From NCBI GenBank assembly GCA_021153325.1, contig JAGKTQ010000014.1:7685-71684 (forward strand): 64,000 nucleotides of DNA, in the 5' to 3' direction. Position 1 is the stretch's first letter; each line of letters starts with the position of its first letter. A model generated the notes under the pieces. It saw only the letters and a program-made list of their open reading frames with translations, was not told the origin of the DNA and did no database searches. Of the stretch, positions 50,918-60,151 are shown one piece after another. The translations under genes were made by a program, and so were the position numbers. The stretch is from Lachnospiraceae bacterium. Its GTDB lineage: Bacteria > Bacillota > Clostridia > Lachnospirales > Lachnospiraceae.

Positions 50918-53900
50918 TTCTTCGGATTCTACTGTTTCTTCAGTTTCCAAAACTTCTTCATCCATTTCATCCAAAGAAGCTTCTTCTAATCCTACGGATT
51001 CCATATCTTCCTCTGATTCATCCATAAAATTGATTTCATCATCAAAATCTAATGTATCCGCCAAAGTACTGTCCGTACTAAGTTTTACATCACGGTATCT
51101 CTTCATACCTGTTCCTGCAGGAATCAATTTACCGATAATTACGTTTTCTTTCAGACCGATCAATGGGTCAACTTTTCCCTTGATTGCTGCTTCCGTAAGA
51201 ACTTTAGTTGTCTCCTGGAAGGAAGCTGCGGAAAGGAAGGAATTTGTTGCAAGTGCTGCTTTTGTAATACCAAGCATTACCTGTTTACCTTCTGCAGGCT
51301 CTTTACCCTCTGCGATCAGTTTTTCGTTCATATCTTCGTAATCCAGTACATCTACCAATGTTCCCGGTAAGAAATCTGCATCTCCGTTGTTTTCAATACG
51401 AACTTTTTTAAGCATCTGACGTACGATAACTTCAATATGCTTATCGCTGATATCAACACCCTGTAAACGATATACTCTCTGAACTTCGCGGAGCATATAA
51501 TCCTGAACGGCACGGATACCTTTGATCTTTAATAAGTCATGAGGATTTACACTACCTTCTGTCAATTCATCACCGGCTTCAAGTACTGCACCATCCATGA
51601 TCTTAATACGAGAACCATAAGGAACTAAGTATGCCTTGGATTCGCCTGTTTCATGGTTAGTAATAATAACCTCACGTTTTTTCTTTGTATCTTTAATAAC
51701 GGCTGTACCACCAAATTCTGCAATAATTGCAAGACCCTTTGGCTTTCTTGCCTCGAAAAGTTCTTCAACACGAGGAAGACCCTGTGTAATATCATCACCG
51801 GCAACACCACCTGTATGGAATGTACGCATAGTAAGCTGTGTTCCAGGTTCACCGATAGACTGAGCAGCAATGATACCAACTGCTTCACCGACCTGTACTG
51901 CTTCACCTGTTGCCATGTTTGCACCGTAACATTTTGCACAAATACCAACATGAGAATGACAAGTTAAAATAGTACGGATCTTTACTTCTTCGATTGGCTC
52001 ACCCTTCTCATTTACGCCTACACTCAAGATCTTAGCTGCACGGCTAGGAGTAATCATGTGATTTCTCTTAACGATCAGGTTGCCATCTTTATCCATAATA
52101 TTCTCGCAGGAATATCTTCCTGTGATTCTGTCTTTTAAGCTTTCGATTGTTTCTTTACCGTCCATGAAAGCTTTCACTTTCATACCGTAAATTTCTTCTT
52201 TACCTTCACAACAGTCTGTTTCACGAATGATCAAATCCTGTGAAACGTCAACCATACGTCTTGTCAGGTAACCGGAGTCAGCGGTACGAAGAGCAGTATC
52301 GGAAAGACCTTTACGAGCACCATGTGCGGACATGAAGTATTCCAATACGTCAAGACCTTCACGGAAGTTTGATTTGATCGGCAATTCGATAGTTCTACCG
52401 GTTGTATCTGCCATCAAACCACGCATACCTGCAAGCTGTTTGATCTGCTGATTGGAACCACGGGCACCAGAATCAGCCATCATGTAAATATTGTTATATT
52501 TATCCAGACCTGCAAGCAGAGTATCTGTTAACTCTTTATCTGTTTCATTCCATGTTTCTACTACAGCACGATATCTTTCTTCTTCTGTAATAAGACCTCT
52601 ACGGAAGTTCTGTGAAATCTTATCTACAGTAGCCTGTGCTGCATCCAGCATTTCCTGTTTCTTCTCTGGCACTGTCATATCAGAAATAGATACTGTCATA
52701 GCTGCTCTTGTAGAATATTTATATCCTGTCGCTTTAATATCATCCAAAACTTCTGCTGTTTTAGAAGCACCATGTGTATTGATAACTTTTTCAAGAATCT
52801 GTTTCAATCCTTTTTTACCTACATGGAAATCTACTTCCAACTTCAAGAAGTTTTCTGGATCTTCTCTATCTACAAAGCCTAAATCCTGTGGAAGGATCTC
52901 ATTGAGAATGAAACGTCCTAATGTAGATTCTACATTTCCAGTAATCACTTCACCATCTGCATTTTCTTTGCTTACTCTTACTGTAATTCTGGAATGTAAA
53001 GTAATTACTCCGTTTTCATAAGCCAAAATAGCTTCATTCACATTCTTGAAGAACTTACCTTCGCCAATTGCACCAGGTCTTTCCTGTGTCAGATAGTAAA
53101 TACCAAGTACCATATCCTGTGAAGGAACGGCTACCGGACCACCATCAGATGGTTTTAACAGGTTGTTTGGTGATAACAGAAGGAAACGACACTCACTCTG
53201 TGCTTCCACAGAAAGTGGAAGATGTACAGCCATCTGGTCACCATCGAAGTCAGCGTTGAACGCAGTACATACAAGTGGATGCAATTTGATTGCTTTACCT
53301 TCTACCAAAATCGGCTCAAATGCCTGAATACCAAGTCTATGAAGTGTAGGAGCACGGTTCAGCATAACCGGATGCTCTTTAATAACCTCTTCCAAAACGT
53401 CCCAAACCTGTGTATCCAGTCTTTCTACTAACTTCTTAGCATTTTTAATATTCTGTGAAATGCCTCTTTCAACAAGCTCTTTCATAACGAAAGGTTTGAA
53501 CAATTCAATTGCCATTTCTTTTGGCAGACCGCACTGATAAATCTTAAGTTCCGGTCCTACAACGATAACGGAACGTCCAGAATAGTCAACACGCTTACCT
53601 AAAAGGTTCTGACGGAAACGTCCTGATTTACCTTTCAACATATCAGATAAGGATTTCAGTGCACGGTTACCAGGTCCGGTAACAGGTCTTCCTCTTCTAC
53701 CATTATCGATCAAGGCATCTACAGCTTCCTGCAACATTCTCTTTTCATTACGAACGATAATGTCAGGAGCTCCTAATTCAAGAAGTCTCTTCAAACGATT
53801 ATTTCTGTTGATGATTCTTCTGTATAAATCATTTAAGTCAGAAGTTGCAAAACGTCCACCATCAAGCTGAACCATAGGTCGTAAATCTGGTGGGATAACC

Positions 53901-54616
53901 GGGATCACATCCATGACCATCCACTCAGGCTGATTTCCTGAACCACGGAAAGCTTCTACTACTTCCAGACGTTTAATGATTCTTGCACGTTTCTGTCCAG
54001 TAGATTCTTTTAATCCAGCTTTTAATTCTGCTGCTTCTGTTTCAAGGTCGATTGCCTGAAGCAATTCTTTAATTGCTTCTGCACCCATACCTACACGGAA
54101 TTTATTTCCGTAAGTTTCTCTTGCATCCTGATATTCTTTCTCGGACAATACCTGTTTGTACTCTAAATTGGATTCTCCTTTATCAAGTACAATATAAGAT
54201 GCAAAATACAATACTTTTTCCAATACTCTTGGAGACAAGTCGAGGATCAATCCCATACGACTTGGGATTCCCTTAAAGTACCAAATATGGGATACCGGAG
54301 CTGCAAGCTCGATATGTCCCATACGCTCTCTACGAACATTTGCTTTTGTTACTTCAACACCGCATCGATCGCAGACAACACCTTTATATCTGATTTTCTT
54401 ATATTTACCACAATGGCATTCCCAGTCTTTGCTAGGACCAAAAATTCTTTCACAGAAAAGACCGTCTTTTTCCGGTTTTAATGTTCTGTAGTTGATGGTC
54501 TCAGGCTTTGTAACTTCTCCTCTGGACCATTCTCTGATTTTATCAGGTGATGCTAATCCGATCTTGATAGCATCAAATGTCATCGGTTGATAAACTTCGT
54601 TTTTTGTTTCTGACAT
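50915..54616 (-). CDS. rpoC: RNA polymerase beta' subunit
   Basis: Complete beta' with the N-terminal zinc site (CHCGKYKK, CDRCG), the active-site motif NADFDGDQMAVHLP near residue 450 that holds the catalytic Mg, LLGKRVDYSGRSVIVVGPEL in pieces, and GEPGTQLTMRTFHTGGVA late in the protein. The C-terminus is an acidic tail of about 40 residues. I take the ATG at 54616 (GGAAGGAGAGCC upstream) rather than the longer frame. 1233 aa fits Clostridia. It lies 38 bases downstream of rpoB, and its stop overlaps the shared terminator. Confidence 0.98.
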   Translation of the reverse strand: MSETKNEVYQPMTFDAIKIGLASPDKIREWSRGEVTKPETINYRTLKPEKDGLFCERIFGPSKDWECHCGKYKKIRYKGVVCDRCGVEVTKANVRRERMGHIELAAPVSHIWYFKGIPSRMGLILDLSPRVLEKVLYFASYIVLDKGESNLEYKQVLSEKEYQDARETYGNKFRVGMGAEAIKELLQAIDLETEAAELKAGLKESTGQKRARIIKRLEVVEAFRGSGNQPEWMVMDVIPVIPPDLRPMVQLDGGRFATSDLNDLYRRIINRNNRLKRLLELGAPDIIVRNEKRMLQEAVDALIDNGRRGRPVTGPGNRALKSLSDMLKGKSGRFRQNLLGKRVDYSGRSVIVVGPELKIYQCGLPKEMAIELFKPFVMKELVERGISQNIKNAKKLVERLDTQVWDVLEEVIKEHPVMLNRAPTLHRLGIQAFEPILVEGKAIKLHPLVCTAFNADFDGDQMAVHLPLSVEAQSECRFLLLSPNNLLKPSDGGPVAVPSQDMVLGIYYLTQERPGAIGEGKFFKNVNEAILAYENGVITLHSRITVRVSKENADGEVITGNVESTLGRFILNEILPQDLGFVDREDPENFLKLEVDFHVGKKGLKQILEKVINTHGASKTAEVLDDIKATGYKYSTRAAMTVSISDMTVPEKKQEMLDAAQATVDKISQNFRRGLITEEERYRAVVETWNETDKELTDTLLAGLDKYNNIYMMADSGARGSNQQIKQLAGMRGLMADTTGRTIELPIKSNFREGLDVLEYFMSAHGARKGLSDTALRTADSGYLTRRMVDVSQDLIIRETDCCEGKEEIYGMKVKAFMDGKETIESLKDRITGRYSCENIMDKDGNLIVKRNHMITPSRAAKILSVGVNEKGEPIEEVKIRTILTCHSHVGICAKCYGANMATGEAVQVGEAVGIIAAQSIGEPGTQLTMRTFHTGGVAGDDITQGLPRVEELFEARKPKGLAIIAEFGGTAVIKDTKKKREVIITNHETGESKAYLVPYGSRIKIMDGAVLEAGDELTEGSVNPHDLLKIKGIRAVQDYMLREVQRVYRLQGVDISDKHIEVIVRQMLKKVRIENNGDADFLPGTLVDVLDYEDMNEKLIAEGKEPAEGKQVMLGITKAALATNSFLSAASFQETTKVLTEAAIKGKVDPLIGLKENVIIGKLIPAGTGMKRYRDVKLSTDSTLADTLDFDDEINFMDESEEDMESVGLEEASLDEMDEEVLETEETVESEE

Positions 54617-54654
54617 TTGTGGCTCTCCTTCCAAAGTTTGTGGATGTTCTCCGA

Positions 54655-57600
54655 TTATTCGTCAAAGGAATCTACGAAATCCTCTTCCGTTTCTTCTGCA
54701 TAAAACTCTTCGTCTTCTGCATAAAACTCTTCGTCTTCTGCTACTTCGTCTTCTGCGCTTACCAGTTCTCCGCTTTCTGTATCAAATTCCTGTTTCTGGT
54801 AACCCATAGAGCCTAAAGAATCAGCTTCGTAGTCATAATTCTTGGAATCACCTTCGATTTCATAACGGTAATCTGTTTCACCGTATTCGATCGTTTCCAT
54901 AATTTCAACCTCTGTCTGATCTTCACGAAGTACACGCACATCCAGTCCAAGTGACTGTAATTCTTTCAGTAATACCTTGAAGGATTCAGGGATTCCCGGT
55001 TCAGGAATATTTTCACCCTTAATAATCGCTTCATAAGTCTTAACACGTCCGATAACATCATCGGATTTCACTGTCAAGATTTCCTGCAATGTATAAGATG
55101 CACCATAAGCTTCCAGTGCCCAAACTTCCATTTCACCAAAACGCTGTCCACCGAACTGTGCTTTACCACCTAACGGCTGCTGTGTTACTAAGGAGTAAGG
55201 ACCAGTTGAACGTGCATGGATCTTATCATCTACTAAGTGGTGGAGTTTCAAGTAATGCATGTGTCCAATTGTTACTGGGCCATCGAAATATTCACCTGTT
55301 CTACCATCACGTAATCTTACTTTACCATCTCTGGAAATCGGAACACCCTTCCATACTTCTCTGTGATCACGGTTATCAGATAAATACTGCATAACCTCTG
55401 GAAGTAATTCCTCTTCATGTTTGCTTGTGAAAGTATCTGCATTTGCATCATATTCTACACCAGCCTTCTGTGCTTCTGCTTTGGCTTCTTCTGCATCAAA
55501 AGGAAGGTTTACATAATCATTAGCCAAATCCAGTGTATCCATAATATCTTTTTCGTTTGCACCATCGAATACCGGTGTTGCTACGTTAAAGCCAAGAGCT
55601 TTCGCTGCAAGACTCAAATGGATCTCCAGTACCTGTCCAATGTTCATACGGGAAGGTACACCCAAAGGATTCAGTACGATATCAAGAGGACGACCATTTG
55701 GCAGATATGGCATATCTTCTACTGGAAGTACACGGGAAACAACACCCTTGTTACCATGACGACCAGCCATCTTATCACCAACGGAAATCTTTCTCTTCTG
55801 TGCGATGTAAATTCTTACAGCCTGATTTACACCAGGAGATAATTCATCACCATTTTCTCTTGTAAATACTTTTGCATCTACAACAATACCATATTCACCA
55901 TGAGGTACTTTCAAAGAAGTATCTCTTACTTCTCTTGCTTTTTCACCGAAAATAGCACGAAGAAGTCTTTCTTCAGCTGTCAGTTCTGTTTCTCCCTTAG
56001 GAGTTACTTTACCAACAAGAATATCACCGGCACGAACCTCTGCACCGATACGGATAATTCCTCTGTCATCCAGATCTTTTAATGCATCATCACCAACACC
56101 TGGAACATCTCTTGTGATCTCTTCCGGTCCTAATTTGGTATCACGTGCTTCTGCTTCGTATTCTTCAATATGAACGGAAGTATAAACATCTTCCTGTACT
56201 AATCTTTCACTTAATAAAACAGCATCTTCGTAGTTGTAACCTTCCCATGTCATGAAACCGATCAATGGGTTCTTACCAAGAGCAAGTTCTCCTTCATGAG
56301 TAGAAGGACCATCTGCGATGACCTGACCTGCTGCAACATGATTTCCTTTAAATACGATAGGTTTCTGGTTGTAGCAGTTTGACTGGTTGCTTCGAGCAAA
56401 TTTGGTCAAATGATATTCTTCTTTACCGCCATCATCATATGTCATCTTGATCAAGTTAGAAGAAACATAATCAATCGTACCTGCTTTTTTAGCAACTACA
56501 CAAACACCTGAGTCAACAGCTGCTTTTACTTCCATACCTGTTCCTACTGCAGGAGCTTCTGTGATCAAAAGCGGCACTGCCTGACGCTGCATGTTGGAAC
56601 CCATAAGAGCACGGTTAGCATCGTCATTTTCAAGGAATGGAATAAGTGCTGTAGCAACAGAGAATACCATCTTAGGAGATACGTCCATATAATCGAACAT
56701 AATCTTCGGATATTCCTGTGTTTCCTCTCTGTAACGACCGGATACAGAATTCTTTGCAAAATGTCCTTCTGCATCTAAGGCTTCATTCGCCTGCGCTACA
56801 TGATAATTATCTTCTTCATCTGCTGTCATATAAACAACTTCATCCGTTACACGCGGATTAGCTGGGTCAGATTTATCAATCTTACGGTATGGTGCTTCTA
56901 CGAAACCATACTCATTAATTCTTGCGTAACTTGCAAGAGAGTTGATAAGACCGATGTTCGGACCTTCAGGAGTTTCGATAGGACACATTCTTCCGTAATG
57001 GGAATAGTGAACGTCACGAACCTCGAATCCGGCTCTATCTCTGGAAAGACCACCTGGTCCTAATGCAGACAAACGTCTCTTATGTGTCAACTCACCAAGA
57101 GGGTTGTTCTGATCCATGAACTGGGACAACTGGGAAGAACCAAAAAATTCTTTTACAGCTGCCTGTACTGGTTTGATATTAATAAGTGCCTGTGGTGATA
57201 CTTCTTCTGAATCGTGTGTTGTCATTCTTTCACGAACAACTCTTTCCATTCTGGAAAGACCGATACGATACTGGTTCTGTAATAATTCACCGACAGCTCT
57301 GATACGTCTGTTACCTAAATGGTCGATATCATCACTGTTACCAAGACCATATTCCAAATGAATATTGTAGTTGATAGAAGCTAAAATATCTTCCTTTGTA
57401 ATATGTTTCGGAACAAGTTCATGTACATTTCTCTGAATAGCTTCTGCAAGCTCTTCAGGATTTTCTGCATATTCCTCTAAAATCTGCTGCAATACCGGAT
57501 AGTAAACAAGCTCTGTAATACCAAGTTCCTTCGGATCACATTCAACAAAATTGGTAATGTCTACCATCATATTGGAAAGAACTTTTACATTCTTTTCTTC

Positions 57601-58614
57601 TGTCTGAATCCATACATAAGGAATAGCTGCATTCTGAATCGTATCAGCCAGTTCAGCTGTAACTTTTGTTCCTGCAGCTGCAAGAACTTCTCCGGTAAGA
57701 GTATCAATAACATCTTCTGCCAGAACCTGATGTCTGATTCTGTTTCTTAATGCTAATTTTTTATTGAATTTATATCTTCCGACTTTCGCCAAATCATATC
57801 TTCTGGGGTCAAAGAACATTGCAGTGATTAAACTTTCTGCGCTTTCTACGCTCAAAGGCTCACCTGGACGAATCTTTTTGTATAACTCTAACAGACCCTC
57901 CTGATAATTTTCAGAAGTGTCTTTTGCAAAACTTGCTTCAATTTTAGGTTCATCACCAAACAGCTCTCTGATTTCGTCGTTCGTACCTACTCCGAGTGCT
58001 CTTAAGAGTACTGTGATCGGCACTTTTCTTGTTCTATCTACACGTACATAAAAAACATCATTGGAATCTGTTTCATACTCCAACCATGCTCCACGGTTTG
58101 GAATAACAGTAGAAGAGTACAATGTCTTTCCGATCTTATCATGTCCAATAGCATAATAAATACCAGGAGAACGTACTAACTGGCTAACGATAACACGTTC
58201 TGCACCATTAATAACGAATGTACCTGTTTCTGTCATCAAAGGAAGGTCGCCCATGAAGATCTCATGCTCACTGATCTCTTCTTTTTCCTTATTGTAAAGG
58301 CGCACTTTTACCTTTAAAGGAGCTGCATATGTTGCATCCCTTTCCTTACACTTCTCAATAGAATACTTGACATCATCCTCGCACAATTCAAAGTCTACAA
58401 ACTCAAGACTTAAATGTCCGCTATAATCTGCGATTGGAGATATATCATCGAAAACTTCCTTCAAGCCTTCTTCCAAAAACCACTTATAGGAATCCTTTTG
58501 GACTTCTATTAAGTTTGGCATCTCCAAAACCTCTTTTTGTCGTGAATAACTCATACGCATATTCTTACCGTTTCCGGATGATATAGGACGTATTCTGTTT
58601 TTTTCCATTGACAT
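54655..58614 (-). CDS. rpoB: RNA polymerase beta subunit with an acidic repeat tail
   Basis: Complete beta subunit: RRVGELLQNQYRIGL-type and FFGSSQLSQFMDQNNPL (rifampicin-binding region), GPGGLSRDRAGFEVRD, GDKMAGRHGNKGVVS and PLGGKAQFGGQRFGEMEVWALEAYGA in pieces. The last 40 residues are an acidic extension holding the repeated block AEDEEFY twice, encoded by two exact 21-base copies at about 54700-54741. Such tails vary among clostridial RpoB. The ATG at 58614 follows GGGGTGAA closely; an ATG two codons later is equally possible. A separate sigma-A promoter (58700-58728) lies upstream. Confidence 0.98.
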   Translation of the reverse strand: MSMEKNRIRPISSGNGKNMRMSYSRQKEVLEMPNLIEVQKDSYKWFLEEGLKEVFDDISPIADYSGHLSLEFVDFELCEDDVKYSIEKCKERDATYAAPLKVKVRLYNKEKEEISEHEIFMGDLPLMTETGTFVINGAERVIVSQLVRSPGIYYAIGHDKIGKTLYSSTVIPNRGAWLEYETDSNDVFYVRVDRTRKVPITVLLRALGVGTNDEIRELFGDEPKIEASFAKDTSENYQEGLLELYKKIRPGEPLSVESAESLITAMFFDPRRYDLAKVGRYKFNKKLALRNRIRHQVLAEDVIDTLTGEVLAAAGTKVTAELADTIQNAAIPYVWIQTEEKNVKVLSNMMVDITNFVECDPKELGITELVYYPVLQQILEEYAENPEELAEAIQRNVHELVPKHITKEDILASINYNIHLEYGLGNSDDIDHLGNRRIRAVGELLQNQYRIGLSRMERVVRERMTTHDSEEVSPQALINIKPVQAAVKEFFGSSQLSQFMDQNNPLGELTHKRRLSALGPGGLSRDRAGFEVRDVHYSHYGRMCPIETPEGPNIGLINSLASYARINEYGFVEAPYRKIDKSDPANPRVTDEVVYMTADEEDNYHVAQANEALDAEGHFAKNSVSGRYREETQEYPKIMFDYMDVSPKMVFSVATALIPFLENDDANRALMGSNMQRQAVPLLITEAPAVGTGMEVKAAVDSGVCVVAKKAGTIDYVSSNLIKMTYDDGGKEEYHLTKFARSNQSNCYNQKPIVFKGNHVAAGQVIADGPSTHEGELALGKNPLIGFMTWEGYNYEDAVLLSERLVQEDVYTSVHIEEYEAEARDTKLGPEEITRDVPGVGDDALKDLDDRGIIRIGAEVRAGDILVGKVTPKGETELTAEERLLRAIFGEKAREVRDTSLKVPHGEYGIVVDAKVFTRENGDELSPGVNQAVRIYIAQKRKISVGDKMAGRHGNKGVVSRVLPVEDMPYLPNGRPLDIVLNPLGVPSRMNIGQVLEIHLSLAAKALGFNVATPVFDGANEKDIMDTLDLANDYVNLPFDAEEAKAEAQKAGVEYDANADTFTSKHEEELLPEVMQYLSDNRDHREVWKGVPISRDGKVRLRDGRTGEYFDGPVTIGHMHYLKLHHLVDDKIHARSTGPYSLVTQQPLGGKAQFGGQRFGEMEVWALEAYGASYTLQEILTVKSDDVIGRVKTYEAIIKGENIPEPGIPESFKVLLKELQSLGLDVRVLREDQTEVEIMETIEYGETDYRYEIEGDSKNYDYEADSLGSMGYQKQEFDTESGELVSAEDEVAEDEEFYAEDEEFYAEETEEDFVDSFDE

Positions 58615-58699
58615 TTCACCCCGTTCTTTATGATTTTCAGCCTATTTGTCGGTATTACCTCATCAAAACTGCATAACACACCACAATAGTGCACTATCC

Positions 58700-58728
58700 A
58701 TTGTACTACAAGGCTATTGGCAAGTCAA
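58700..58728 (-). promoter_or_regulatory. Sigma-A promoter of rpoBC
   Basis: On the minus strand TTGACT (58723-58728), a 17-base spacer and TACAAT (58700-58705), between the rplJL terminator and rpoB. Confidence 0.75.
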
Positions 58729-58796
58729 GCATATTTTTCTTAATTTGTCAAGAAGAATTTTCATGGAAATATGTTAGAGTCCGCATAATAAAAAAC

Positions 58797-58846
58797 AAAG
58801 GAAGACATCCTTATGCTAGCATAAGGATGTCTTCCTTTATTTTTTA
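58797..58846 (-). terminator. Terminator after rplL
   Basis: An almost perfect 42-base palindrome (AAAGGAAGACATCC...GGATGTCTTCCTTT) with T runs on both sides lies 26 bases after the rplL stop, so rpoBC needs readthrough or its own promoter. Confidence 0.88.
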
Positions 58847-58871
58847 TTGCGTTCACTCTGCTTAATCTTAA

Positions 58872-59249
58872 CTATTTAAGAGTAACTTTAGCGCCTTCTG
58901 CTTCTAAGCTAGCTTTCATAGCTTCTGCTTCTTCTTTAGAAGCTGCTTCTTTGATCATCTTAGGAGCGGAATCTACTAAGTCTTTAGCTTCTTTTAAGCC
59001 TAATCCTGTAGCTTCACGAACAACTTTGATAACTTTAACTTTGTTTGGTCCAACTTCTGTTAATTCAACGTCGAACTCTGTTTTTTCTTCAGCTGCTGCT
59101 GCATCACCAGCACCTGCTGCTGCAACTACAACACCTGCTGCTGCAGATACACCGAATTCTTCTTCACAAGCTTTTACTAAATCATTTAATTCTAATACTG
59201 TTAACTCTTTGATAGCATCAATAAGTTCCTGAGTAGATAATTTTGCCAT
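58872..59249 (-). CDS. rplL: Ribosomal protein L7/L12
   Basis: Stalk protein that recruits translation factors. The N-terminal dimerisation helices (LSTQELIDAIKELTVLELNDLVK in pieces), an Ala/Gly-rich hinge and the C-terminal factor-binding domain (KTEFDVELTEVGPNKVKVIK, EATGLGLKEAKDLVDSAPK) are complete at 125 aa. GGAGGTAAATT precedes the ATG. It is co-transcribed with rplJ (60 bases upstream) under the L10 leader, and a strong terminator follows. Confidence 0.98.
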   Translation of the reverse strand: MAKLSTQELIDAIKELTVLELNDLVKACEEEFGVSAAAGVVVAAAGAGDAAAAEEKTEFDVELTEVGPNKVKVIKVVREATGLGLKEAKDLVDSAPKMIKEAASKEEAEAMKASLEAEGAKVTLK

Positions 59250-59309
59250 TATAATTTACCTCCAATTATTTTTTTACTTTAAGTTTCTTTAACATTTACT
59301 TTTTAGATA

Positions 59310-59894
59310 TTATTCTGCCGGAGTTTCTTCAACTGCCGGTGCTTCTTCAGCTACTGGAGCTGCTTCTTCTGCTGGTGCTTCTTCAGCTGCAGGTGCTTCA
59401 CATTCAGATGCGCCACCTTTTTCTGCTAACTGGTTCATGACACGAGCAAAGTTTGTGATAGGAGACTGAATGCTTCCAAGTAATTTGGAAAGTAATTCTT
59501 CTCTTGAAGGAATGCTTGCAATGCTTGCAATACCTTTTGCATCATATGCAATACCTTCTACCACACCGCCTTTGATTTCAAGAGCGTCTGCTGTTTTAGC
59601 GAATTTTGCTAATACTCTTGCAGGTGCTGTAGCATCTGTAGTGGAAATAGCAACTGCGCTAGGTCCTTCTAAATAAGGTGCAAGAGCTTCAAAATCAGTA
59701 CCTTTGAACGCAAAGTTCATCATTGTATTCTTGTAAACTTTGTATGTGATACCTTCTGCACGAAGCTGTTTACGAAGTTCTGTATCCTGTTCTACAGTAA
59801 GTCCACGATAGTCAACAAGAACAACAGACTGAGCATCTTTGATAGACTCAGAAATCTCTGCAACGATAGGCTGTTTTAATTCAACTTTTGCCAT
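59310..59894 (-). CDS. rplJ: Ribosomal protein L10 with an Ala/Glu/Pro-rich tail, 194 aa
   Basis: Anchors the L7/L12 stalk to 23S rRNA. The core is typical (VVLVDYRGLTVEQDTELRKQLR in pieces; YKVYKNTMMNFAFKGTDFE; ITNFARVMNQLAEKG). After about residue 165 there is an extra tail of roughly 27 residues built of EAPA/EEAPA-like units, which most L10 proteins lack. It may be an acidic extension near the stalk base. AGGAGGTAATCG precedes the ATG. The L10 leader (59930-60104) lies directly upstream. Confidence 0.98.
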   Translation of the reverse strand: MAKVELKQPIVAEISESIKDAQSVVLVDYRGLTVEQDTELRKQLRAEGITYKVYKNTMMNFAFKGTDFEALAPYLEGPSAVAISTTDATAPARVLAKFAKTADALEIKGGVVEGIAYDAKGIASIASIPSREELLSKLLGSIQSPITNFARVMNQLAEKGGASECEAPAAEEAPAEEAAPVAEEAPAVEETPAE

Positions 59895-59929
59895 TTTACG
59901 ATTACCTCCTTATAGATTTTAGTGCCGAA

Positions 59930-60104
59930 AGGAGTTTAACAAATGCTGCTACATGTATGCAACAGCTTCTTGTATATAAAAAACCTCCCTAAAGACAGGG
60001 AGGTATAAAGTCTCGTATAAACTCTTCTCCTCGGTAGGCGATCTACTTACGCTCCGGTTTCCCTTTGCACCTACTGTCTTCGGCTAGTCAAAACGACCTT
60101 GAAT
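59930..60104 (-). ncRNA. L10 (rplJL) leader RNA with attenuator hairpin
   Basis: Between promoter and rplJ, the transcript holds the conserved elements of the L10 leader: GCCGAAGACAGTAGGTGC pairing with GCCTACCGAGG, plus GGGAAACCGGAGCG-like loops. The downstream hairpin ACCTCCCT/AGGGAGGT (59983-60004) with a T run is an intrinsic terminator. Binding of L10-(L12) to the leader lowers expression by autogenous control. Confidence 0.85.
59977..60004 (-). terminator. Attenuator within the L10 leader
   Basis: On the minus strand ACCTCCCT, loop, AGGGAGGT followed by TTTTTTAT, about 85 bases before rplJ. Confidence 0.75.
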
Positions 60105-60134
60105 AGAATAGCATAGAAAGAGTTGCTTTGTCAA
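60105..60134 (-). promoter_or_regulatory. Sigma-A promoter of the L10 leader
   Basis: TTGACA (60129-60134), an 18-base spacer and TATTCT (60105-60110) on the minus strand, just downstream of the CapA-family gene's stop. Confidence 0.65.
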
Positions 60135-60151
60135 TACTGTTTTTCTAATTT

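Noticed and set aside
54690..54745. Tandem 21-base copies as a CRISPR or regulatory repeat
   Set aside because: They are in frame within rpoB and encode AEDEEFY twice.
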